A stretch of DNA of 64,000 nt, taken from assembly GCA_944472135.2 (NCBI GenBank), contig OX235265.1, positions 59,345,112 through 59,409,111 on the forward strand, written 5' to 3'. Source of the stretch: Trichobilharzia regenti. Lineage: Eukaryota > Platyhelminthes > Trematoda > Strigeidida > Schistosomatidae. Each line of letters opens with the position of its first letter. The stretch's first letter is position 1. Position numbers and translations under genes: made by a program. This document shows, in pieces, positions 43,890 to 55,200 of this stretch. The notes below the pieces were generated by a model. It was not told the origin of the DNA, did not search any database, and was given only the letters and a program-made list of their open reading frames with translations.

Positions 43890-44480
43890 ATGTTATACAG
43901 TGTCAGCGTCTAAAGTACTTCTGCCTTGCTTATGAGCCAACTGTTTGGGATCATTTAAACATTCTAAAGGGAGTACAAGGTTGAGTAAAGGTAATTTCTT
44001 CATCAATTTCGAGAAAGGAGAGGTAAATCCAATAGGTCTAAATTTAACATAGTAACCAGAAGCCGATTCGGGTACAATGATGATTTTAATGTCTTTCCAC
44101 TCAGCAGTTATGGCATTACTGGAAAAGGAAGTATTGAAAATCTTTGTAAATGGGTAACAATATTTCAGCACATCTCATGAGGACAGCAGCAGGTAAACCA
44201 ATGGGGCCTAGACTCTAGGAAGGTTCCAGAGATTTCAAACACTTACGAAAACCTTGAGTGTTAAATCTTTGAAAGCCACCGACCGTCTTATTTGTTACAT
44301 TGTGAAGAAAAGCACCATAATACAGGATATGCCGATTAATGGAATAGAGACACTTTAGCATTTCGGGATTGTTATTTTGGTCATAATTAGGAGTTTGCTT
44401 CCATTCCTGCGTAGTAGCACATTGTGAAAACTAAGCGGGATTTAGCTGGTTGAAGAACGATGCCGTGACGTTCAATACAC
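43890..44480 (-). pseudogene. Jockey/CR1-like reverse transcriptase fragment
   Basis: Minus-strand translation gives FTKIFNTSFSSNAITAEWKD, then FRPIGFTSPFSKLMKKL and LNDPKQLAHKQGRSTLDA. This is the fingers-region pattern (W-...-I-P, FRPI..TS..SKL, P.Q.A...G.STLDA) of jockey/CR1-type RTs. Stops and a frame break are present. It differs from families A and B. Confidence 0.7.
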
Positions 44481-46396
44481 TAGAGCCACATTTGTTATCC
44501 AGCTACTTATTACCAGATGCCAAAAATACGTCGCTTCATGGTATGTGCAGCTAATCAGAACCAATGAACTTTGGTGATGCCAAGTTATCCTCCTTGCTCA
44601 ATTGCGAAAGTAGTGTTTTACAGAAGCATACTGTGTATTAGTCTTAGGCACATACCTTATATAAGCGTGATGGACATGAGCAAAGTATACAAATCATAGT
44701 CGCACTGTGCAGAGAACTTACGTAACTAAAAGCTCACCAGGCTAGATTGATGACGATACTTCCACCCCATAACGCCCTGAAGAAGCTGAAAACCTATCTT
44801 ATGTAAGTGGTCCTAGTGTTAATGGCAGTAAGTGAACACGAAGCAACCCTAAAAACGTAACGTCAACCTCAAGTCTAATTCTACATAATTCATTACTGAT
44901 AAGTTCACTTAATAAGGTACTCAAGAACTACGACTTAACCAGTTAAACAGTGTATAAATACACTGAAACCAAATCAACTCACACTGTTTGCAACTGTTGC
45001 GCGTTGCGTAAGGCACGTAGCTACTTTAAAATATATCCTGCTAAATATAATCTAAAACTACAACGCTGGTAACTTAATATTGTTGAGTTAATAAGTTAAA
45101 GCATACATTCGAGGTCTTTCCTGACAAAATATTATCTTATGGCTGAAGAGAGTATGTCCACACCTCGGAAAAAGCGTCTGGAGTTACCTACCGTACTGCT
45201 ACTATAAGGAACTAGTTGTTTAATTGCTTGAACGACTTTGAACTCACTTCCGGTTAGCTGTAGCCGCACTGTCTACCAGCTCTTCAGCCTGACCCACCAA
45301 ATCTGGTGGCGGGCTGTTCTTAAAATCACCCATACTATCGAAGTGAGTATACAACATGACTGCCCAAAGTCGTATTCATTTACGATGATATGAAGAGAGT
45401 ATAAACGCACACAATCACACCACAATACATCGACCGAGCTTTTGTACCGTTAAAATCCGATTGGTCACCATGTGTTTCAATCCGCACAGATGAGCAAACT
45501 GGTCGCTGGAAGTGTGACTGCTGAAGTCCACTTGATTCAATCGACTACACCATAACAACTGGACCGACTTACTGTTCACCATCACCTACTAATTGAAAAT
45601 AAATCTGCGGCGGACAGTGTACTTCTGACATCTGAACGTCATAATTTGCCATAGGGGCAACGTGACTTCCATATGGTTATACAAAGCGCTTACAGTTCGC
45701 AGCCACGGAACATACCACTTCACTATCCATTAGTCTAATCTTGTCAAATAACTTCTCGACAATTATGGTTAGAAAATCAAGGCCACTGGTCAAGGGCATG
45801 TCTTCCTGAATTTTTCTTCCCAGAATCATATACATACTGCTATTTTGTGCGCAAAGAAATTACAGATGCACGAAAAGTAAGCGGCGAAGATGCAACGGAG
45901 AGTTGACTCACAGAAACCTTTTATCTACATGGCACAGGATTTACGTGAGGTAGCGCATCACTGGGAGTTCGTGGTTCGTTTCATCTTAAATGAGAATCAG
46001 TTCCCTAAATAGCTGTGATTTCAAAGAAGCTATCGATTGTAAACCACAGTCAGAGAGGTTATCCTTGCTTACGAAGTCTCGCCTCTGATACCCAGTGGAT
46101 CTTCGTATATCACGCGCTTTCTGAGTCATTTTACAACACATTCGATAAGCTCTTCGGATTCTAATGAAAAAATTAACAGTAGCTATATTATGGCTAATCT
46201 CGAAGCACTTAAGTTACGAATTATGGCACCCATCACCAAATATTCTCAAGTACAGCAGCGATTATAAACCGTGGATTCAGTGAACTTAAAGCTTATGCAT
46301 AACGCTGACGGAAAACCAATGTATTTAGATTTGGTACGTCAAGGATAAACGACGGTAGATAACACTTAAGACGATTCCGACTGTTTTCCGATAATT
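44481..46396. other. Stretch without recognised gene
   Basis: Mixed sequence with no domain-bearing ORF. Parts may be TE decay between the two jockey/CR1-like fragments. Confidence 0.4.
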
Positions 46397-47230
46397 TTGT
46401 TTCCTAAAGTAAATACGGGCACCACATGTACTTTAAATGTAGTTGTTCCCAGCTTAATTTACATTCCTTTAGGGCATATGTGGTGTTTTTATCTGATAGT
46501 AGATGCATTTGTGATGTGCTCACCTTCTGCTGAACTTTCAAAACGTATTCTACAATTCAGTCTGAAAACATGTGGTTGGGTCTCCATAAAATTAACGCTT
46601 CAATCTACTAACCTACGGAGACTCAGAAGTATCGTTGACTCAGGCCTGAGATACTCTAGTGACGTAATATTCTCTGAGCAACTGGCGACACAGACTCGAA
46701 AGTCGGGTATGCCCTTAGAATGCATGCTCACGAACGTTCACAACAACGAAGCCCAGCTAATTATATACAAAACATGTGTAACCCCACCATTAAAATACTG
46801 TCCATTTTTTAGTAGCACTTGCATATGCGACAAGCTGAGGATGGAAAGTATCCAACGCCATTTCACGTCCAAACTACTTGGCTTCCATTGTAATAAAGAC
46901 TAAATCTCGTGGTGCATGATCCAAAATCTTGACCAACTTTGGACCAGATGACTTATTATAAACCAAGTATTCTTCTTTGGGATCCTACACAAAATATCAT
47001 TCTCAGGAAATAAAGACACACAACTCTCACCGGAAAGCTCTTACGATCAGCTTAACCAAACTTGCACAGTGACGATAAAAGCCTTGTAATTGACACTCCA
47101 AGGAATCTTCTTCACAGTCATGTATTCTAAAATATGGAACAGCCTGCCTCTGGAAGTCAGAACTTGCATCTCGGTTATAAGTTTCAAACACTCTCTGTAG
47201 AGACTGTTTCACTCTACTGATTATATTAAT
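46397..47230 (+). pseudogene. Jockey/CR1-like RT C-terminal fragment
   Basis: After a decayed palm region the frame 46397-46903 gives LRSIVDSGLRYSSDVIFSEQ, AQLIIYKTCVTPPLKYCPFF and MESIQRHFTSKLLGF. This is the thumb/C-terminal pattern (L.YS.H..., YK..V.P.LEYC, ESVQR.FTKRL) of jockey/CR1 elements. A KIWNSLPLEVRT match follows near 47130 in another frame. No intact catalytic YADD box was seen. Confidence 0.7.
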
Positions 47231-49218
47231 AAGCTATTTATTTCTCGAACGAATCAATTATTAGTTTACTACAGTACCTAAAGAACACGCCAAACTTCCC
47301 TAATTGGTCTATAGACGATAAACAGACTAGTTGCGTGGATACACAGAAAGACTATGAATAAATATATATGTTTACTAGATGGAAATGTACAACGATCATA
47401 AACATATATGTGCAAATATTAACGTCCTATCCGTGTCCACATACTTTCTCTTTCCCCTCTGGCACTTTGCTGCTTTTCTCCTCTCTTCTTTTTGCTTTGT
47501 AGTAGAAATAGCGCAGATCTACAGTTAGACTGAAGTTAGTCAGGATTTGAAATCACCTACTTATACATCATCATTCAAACCTTAGGCTTGTAATGACTCT
47601 ACATCCTTGAAAAGGTCGCTATTAATGTATTCACTGATGGTGCATGTGAAGTGGCCATCTACATTTATAACAGACGAAAAGACAAGGGTCAGACGCCAAC
47701 GAAAAAAATGAAAGCTATTGATTGAGTAGTAGCTTCCGTTGAGGATTAGGATTTACTACCAACTTCATTTAAAAGAATTCCCCTCTTCTTCCATAGGTTT
47801 ATCTATTTTCATCAACATTTTCATATTTTACTACTGTTTGCATATCAGTTGCGTCTCTCTTAATTCCTCTTGTTTTCACAGATGGTCATGGAACAAGGTT
47901 TTCGTTAAAGTGCATCAGCAGCTATATTTTTGTAGTCAATGTGCTTCTTTCTAATTCGTTGTCGCGCGCGGTCTTAGATTTTGTAGATCGTGTGGGCTGT
48001 GTTGTTACACAAAAATCTTAGTGCACTCAGGTCTTCTAAGTCTGAGTTATCAAACACTTGATGGATAACAGTTTTCGGTCTTCATGCTTCAGCAGACAGT
48101 TGTTCTTAAAGACATTCGACATGAAATAAAACTGAATGCGACGTCACCCACTTTCGAAACAGCTAAACTAGTTTAGTCTGTTTGAAATAGTGCTCCCCGG
48201 ATACGGTATAGTGGATAAAAACAGTTAGTATTTTGGTTATTTACGCGGACTAGTTGCCCTGTCATTTGTACTTATGTAAAAGTACACAATATGGTATCAA
48301 CGGTAAAGCGACCATTGGTTAGCTTTACTGTCAACTAACGTGCCTTTTTAATTCGTGTTCTGTGCACATATATCTACATAAGTGAGAATGTATGTATGAA
48401 TGATAGGTGAGTCTGTAACGTCTGTTGTTTAGGCGACTGAATCTATTGCATCAGACCGCTCTAGATACGAATGTGGGAATGCATTATTTATCTAGCTTAG
48501 TAAGTAGCATTCTTTGCTTATTTTCGAATAAGGAGTCCAAATTCATAAGTCTAAGATGGTAATATCTAGTGCTTCCGGTGGTAATTTGTTCATGCTTGGA
48601 TTGCTTATATTACGACTTGTTTTAATATAAAATATTCCTATAGTTGTCTCTATGCCGATGTTCTAATCCTTTCCACCTCACCTGCATTATAAGCCCCTTC
48701 TATTTCACTGAATCCATTTACATGGGGTTCGGTTTTATCTCTGAAATCTATTCCATGTTGGTCGTATTATAGAAAGTAAAAGAAAATATGCAAAAGCTAC
48801 TCAGTTAAACGAATCTTTATTGGTTAGCTAAGTGTCAGCAAGTATTAGAATTGTCTAAAGATATCAATCACTCTTTCACTGGTCTGAATATGTATGCGTC
48901 ACTACTGAGTGCTACATCAGTGTATTAGTCTTCTGATTAATACTCACTTCGTCTACGAAATTTCTGGAATGGTTTCGCAAAGCTTAGCCGGCTTATTCAA
49001 GCTCCAAAGGGTGAACTGGATTTCCAACTATAACTACTTCACATTGTATTATTTGTGACATTTTAACTTTTAAGCATTCGCATGAAATAACCGTTCCTTG
49101 GTACATGTATCTGGTCACTCGTGTTGTTATATTTGGCCTTTGGATTTGAATTCCAGCCATTGTGAACAGTAGTGAACTAGGAACTTCCTATTGTAACTTT
49201 CTGTTTTATTATTTGCAG
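47231..49218. other. Region upstream of the BORA-like gene, nothing recognised
   Basis: AT-rich. A small GCGCGCG tract lies near 47964. No TE or gene was identified. Promoter elements of the BORA-like gene could lie here but cannot be pinpointed. Confidence 0.4.
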
Positions 49219-49247
49219 CTTGTGATATTCTCACTTTTTGTATATAA
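49217..49247 (+). promoter_or_regulatory. 3' splice acceptor 29 nt before the BORA-like ATG
   Basis: TTATTATTTGCAG ends at 49218, with 29 untranslated bases before the ATG at 49248. It could be the acceptor of a 5'-UTR intron or, if this is a schistosome, a spliced-leader trans-splice site. The two cannot be told apart here. Confidence 0.5.
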
Positions 49248-52200
49248 ATGGAAAATTCTGGGCTAGCTACACCAGTAAAAATATCTCCATATGGTGATGA
49301 ATTTGGAATAACTACTCCATCAGGCGGTTTGATTTTCAATCCATTTCACAAGGAGTTTCTTAATCGTGTTGGACAAGTGAACTTCAGCCCTGGAATATTT
49401 GCCTATAATCCAAGTCCAATAGGTAAAAGTGGTTCAAGGAGGAATACTCCCAGTCGGAAAAATGCACCTTTCAACTTATCGCCTGACATCCAAGGAGATT
49501 TGTTTCCTGCAGATATAGATGAGAATCCAATTTTGCAATTGAAACTTCAAGAAAAGCTTGATACACAAGTATGTTTGTCATATTCATCGCTTTTGAGCAT
49601 TCACACTAATTGGAATGTTTTGTATACATTTTGAATTTTTTAGATGATGGGTTCGTACTGTGTAATATTATGTTGGTAGTGCTTGTAACTACCAGAATAA
49701 GCTGTCACACTTCTTGTCTAAACAGACCAACTCACGACTTCAAATAGTCAAGTAAATTCTAGAAAGTTAAGATGAGCGTAATCAGATTGAGTCAAGTTAG
49801 ACACCACTGACATGCCATTTAATGACTCACTTCACCATGTACTGTAATAGTTTTTTCGACTAGCCAAATTTCCGCTCGGCGAGGTTGTTGCAGTAATTGT
49901 ATTACCTATAATACCGTTATTTTTTACACATTGAAGCAGGCACTGAAGATATCTAGAAGAATAATGAGGGCTTCACTTAGTCCTGCTCCATTCCTGTGAG
50001 ATCAGGCCTGTCCGAGCTTAGGACATGTGGCGACTCTTGATTATCACTCCCCGTGTAGAATTGCTTGCATTCGTTGGGATTATCATATAAGTAGTTCTGA
50101 GTTCCGACGGCGTGTGTTTGTAAATAGTGGGCATCGTCTTCCACTACGTGTTCTGATCTTCGAACACCAGCTTCAGTGATCCGAACATGTATTACGGATT
50201 TGATCCTAACAGCCCTAATACCGTTCGCCAGCTCTGTGACTGCAAAAACTGGAGGGGTGGTCAACCCATCATGTAGCTGTGCGAGATAGATGGTAATTGT
50301 GTTAGAGTAGCATCTGTCGGTGCATCACGACTCCCCTAGTGGAATTCGGGGATAATCCGGATTGGTAACTCGACACGTTATCTGATGTGGTCGAGAATCG
50401 TAATCAGTAGTGAACATGCAATCTCCTACTTTTGTCCATTTGTGAAAGTGATAAAAACCCTAAATGTTCTCAGTAAGTGTGCTTACCCGTTCTCATGGTC
50501 CTGTTCCTTAATTATTCTGCTTCTATACCATATATTGTTTGATTGTTGTTTTCTTTGCGTTGTTCGACTCTCCGTGCCCATATTGTACCCACTTTGCGTT
50601 TGAGTAAATAAATGTTGTGAATACGTTTTGGAGACTGGGCAACCTGTTACTCATGCTACCTTGCACAATTAACTATACATTAAGAAAAGTATTTGAAGAT
50701 CTGTTTATACTTAGTAATCACATTCTGCTTTACATATTAAGTTTTTATCCACATGTTATTATTGCCTTACTGTCGTAGTAGCAGTTAACAAAGCTGCTGT
50801 CAGGATGTTGATTGTTAACTGTTACTGCAAGTTAATTGTCTAGACAATCTGAGCACTTGGAGATATTTTTCTTACACTTTTTACAATAAGGTGGAAGTAT
50901 AACTCCTTGCAAATTTTGTTTTTGGTTTCTTTCTTCTAAAATTTTTAGTGTGACGATGAAATTCAAAATACAATTCACAGCTTTTTCAAGAATCACCTAA
51001 TCGCACCTAGTCCTGATACTTTTGTTGACTCACCATCAAAATGTAAGTTTCATTTTAAATACTTTGTGAAGATTTTAAATCATACCGATCATCTTTTTAT
51101 ATCTGAAGGTAACTTTAACTTGTATACGTCGGTAAATTAAATTTTTGCATTAGTCATTGTTTGCTTTCCCATTCAACCTTAAATAGGTGATAATGAAGTA
51201 TATCTTTTAGGACAAAGTATTTGAAACCGTGTGATTGTCAATTTTGATTAGATGATAATTCCTCTTTTGGGATAGCTTCACAATCCTTCCACTTTCCCAT
51301 GTGTATTGGAAGTGAGCTTTTTCATGTCGCTGAAATTTCCCAGACTGATTGACAGACTGACTGGCTTCAGCATAGTAATTTGCACATATGTGCAGCAATT
51401 CGAATCTCCACATTCCATCTTGCACTCAAAGCAAGAGAAGAGAGTAAAGAGAGGCTGCAGAGAGAGATAATAAACATGAGTGTGAGGCAAAAGGTATAGT
51501 AGTATGGAAGAACAATAGAGTTTTATTGAGTATGATAAATCACAACGAGTGAATGCATCTGCGCCATTGAAAACAATTTTGAGCCATATCACCAATTGTC
51601 TCTAGCCATTGGTTTTTACCATACCGATAACCCCAATCAAGAAGTCTACGCTTCCCTACCTGCCTTAAACTAACTGATATGGATTTCATTGACCGATGAA
51701 GCCGTGTCTTTGTTTGATCACCACTAGCTAACTCTCTTCCAACATGTCATCTAACATTACGCGTTGTCGAAGAAAGTGGTGGCTAGGTATGCGTAACAAA
51801 TTTCCTAATTATTTCAATCAATGTAATTTCACTACCTCCTCGACTGATTTACCCTCCTTACCTAGCACTCGACGCCTAACCTCGACATTACTCACCTTAT
51901 TATGCCACCCAAAACGAGAGGTAGAACGCAAATATGTATGATAAAAGACAGCTAGCCAGTTTTTCATGTCTTCCACTTTCAATGGCGATGTCTCACTCGC
52001 AGCCATAAAGGAGGACAGAGTAGACTGCTAAGCAGTACACACGTCCCTTGGCCGACATCTGAATATCACATTTACGCCAGAGATGATGTAAGCTGATATA
52101 TGCGAAACGAGCCTTCGGTATCCGTGCTGAAGTTTCATAAGCGATCAACCCGCTAGCGTTGATTGATGCAACCTCTCAAATAACTAAAGTGGTCAACATA

Positions 52201-55200
52201 CTCCACCAATTCACTCCTGTCTATCTTTAAGCTAGGGGTCGATGTAGTCCAGTCCGGTCCTACGGCATCATTTTACATTTGACGGGAGCGAATCGCATGC
52301 GAAACACTTGAAGATTGCTGCTCAAGTTGTTCAGAGGACTCCGCATTTTGTCAGCGTCTTCACCTAGAAGGACTATATGATCTGCATATTCTAAGTCAAC
52401 GAGATTATACCCTGGCAAAAAGTCCATTCCTAAGTTGTTGAAGTCGATGAGGGTTAAGTCCATTAGTACGTCTACGATAAAATTAAACAGAAATGGGGAC
52501 AGCGGGCATTCCTGACAGACACCGCTGGTTGTCATCACTTCAGGTGACAACTCTCCGTAGGTTCTCACCTGATGCCTTGATCATTGTAATGTATGTTCTC
52601 GGCATTCCCTTCACAGTTAAACACCGCCATAGTACCTCTCGGTGGACGGAATCGAGTATCGCTTTCAGGTCAAGAAATATGACGATTGTTGGACGCTGGT
52701 AAGTATGTCTACGTTCCAGAATCTGCTGAAGGGTGAAGTTATGATCAATACATCCTCTTCCTGCTCTAAAGCATGTCTGGTTCTCTCGTGTCTGTTTCTC
52801 CCAAGGACCACTTAGTCTACGCATGATTATTGAGCCTAGAACTTGATATACCATATTGGTCAAGTTAATCCCTCTGTGATTACCACAGGAAGACTTGTCT
52901 CTCTTCTTGTGTGTCAGGATAATCAATGACTTACACCAGCCCGATCGGACTATTTGATTCCCAGACACTGCCTAATACCTTAGTTAGCAGACAGTAAACT
53001 TTCTCCACCGTCCTTAAACACCTCTGAAGTCATTCCACCAGGTCCCGCTGCTTTGCCTCGTTTCAGACTAGTGACAGCTTTAGTAACCTCAGTTAAGTTC
53101 GGAGGGCCTGTGTTTATATCCCATTCAGAGAGGTGTTGGATGCTGCGTGAATTAAGCGTGGCTGTTCGGATGAGGTAGTAAAAATCCACTGGCTCTTACT
53201 AACTTTTAGTTTTAGGTTATTAAAAGTCTTTACCCCTGTTACTATAGCTAACTGTATAATGTGCCAGGCTTCTTCAGGATGAGTTGTGCTATCGGTCTCA
53301 AATGCGCGTTCGGCTACTTATTCCTTGAACAGGAACTCAGTGTCCTGATTAAGTTAGGAGCGCAACTGCTTCACCGCCAACAGTTTTTAATGTCTGTTAA
53401 GTCGGAAGCATAAACGTGCAGGAACTAGGACGTGGTCGAAGTCTAAGCACGTGTTCCAGGAGGAGCGGCCGTCTTCTACTCACCCTCCAACAATATCCTA
53501 TCACTATGTGGTCGGTTTTGAGTCCAACGTTGATTTGGTGATAGAGGTCGCCAGGTTAGGCAGTGTTTTGCAATTAGTAGTGTTCTATAGTTTGTTTTGT
53601 AAGGGTTAGTTATTTTTTTACGAGTTGATCACGGATTGATATCAGTTATAGAACTACTGTCCAGTACTCCTTGGTTTTCAATGGTTCTCTAACTGATATC
53701 AATCCGTGATCTATTCGTTAAAATTAGTAGTGCTCCCTAAGCTGATTGGTTTAGTTGCAGAGCCTTCGTCGTCCTTCTGGATAACATCTTCAGCGCAGTA
53801 TTTGGCATAAAGTTAGGCAGTGTCTGTATGCCTAAGATCAGTGCTGACTAAGAACAGTTGAAGACGATCACCATTGTCGGCTCGGTGACAGAGGACTTCG
53901 CACGCATCACCTATATACTTCTCAGTATGGCATAACTTCCCTACTTGGACATTAAAGTAGCCTGTTAAAACAACTATTTCTGAGCGTTTTACCTTACGCA
54001 GCAAACTAGATAGTTTCTAATAGAAATCATCCCTTAATTCATCCGAACTGCAGTCAGTTGGTGTGTAGGCGGAGACCATTGAAAGACAACGACGGGTAAC
54101 GCCGTTCGTCCTTCTTTTAAAGCAGCCGTTCAGATGGACTGCACACATACGACTATCTACTGGGATCCAGTCAAGAAGGGGGTTTTCCTACCCCAACAGT
54201 CAATGTTATCCGTACACATCTTAGTCCTCGTGAACTAGCTAAAGAGTCTGCTGACACCCATAAGCCTGATTCTGCAGATTCACCTTCTTGGCCGGTTGGG
54301 TTAAGTGAATAACCAAACTCGAGTCTTGTATGTTTGTCCCGAAACACATCATACATCCATGACTCTATATGCCGTAGTTCTGGCTAGTGATGCCTGTTGT
54401 CCAATTTGGCGGAGTGTCTTGACGTTAAATGCCCCTATGTGAAGTTGGTAGCATGGCTTTTAGGGGCTATCGGGGATGTAGTAGTAGTAGAGAAACAAGA
54501 TGATGAGGGTGACGTGGATAAAGGAGGATGACGATCAGGAGGGCTTCATGTGTTTTTGGAAGTGTGTGGGCGGTTGTTACTTCCGGCTGTCCACACCAAA
54601 CACCCGTAAATTAAACGGTATTTGTCAACACGTAGCAACATGAAAAATCGTCTGAATTGTAACGTACTCACTTCATATTCTAAATATTTTGGGTTCGATC
54701 GGAACTTATCGGCTAAAAGACAAGTTCTTAAGCCTATGCTTTTAATGATTCTGTAGCTGTGATATAATCTACTTAGCTGTATAAAGGAAGTGAAGCACTT
54801 TAATACTTTTTGTGAACACTAAGTAAGTCAACCACTTGGTTTCGTAGTTGGGTTTTGACCAAAGGTTGAGATTCAATGCAGTCACTTCTTCAAGTTTAGT
54901 GGCTTCATAACTGTTATCGCTTTTAAGATTGACTCTTGTTCTATTGAAATAATCATAAAGTGAATGAAAAAAATTAAAGATAACGTTTACCTTTTATGGA
55001 GTAATATTTTCCTTTTTTTTCCTTAACTTCAGTCTGTTATGATCATCTTTTTTCTGTCAGAAACTGTTAATTTAACTGTATACATCAGATGATATCATAT
55101 AATTTTCCTGAAATCATTTTTCCCCAAATGTTTTTTAGCCCATACCAGCCTCCTTCCACGGACTTCATCTCTTCTGCCAACAGGTAAACGATACTAAAAA

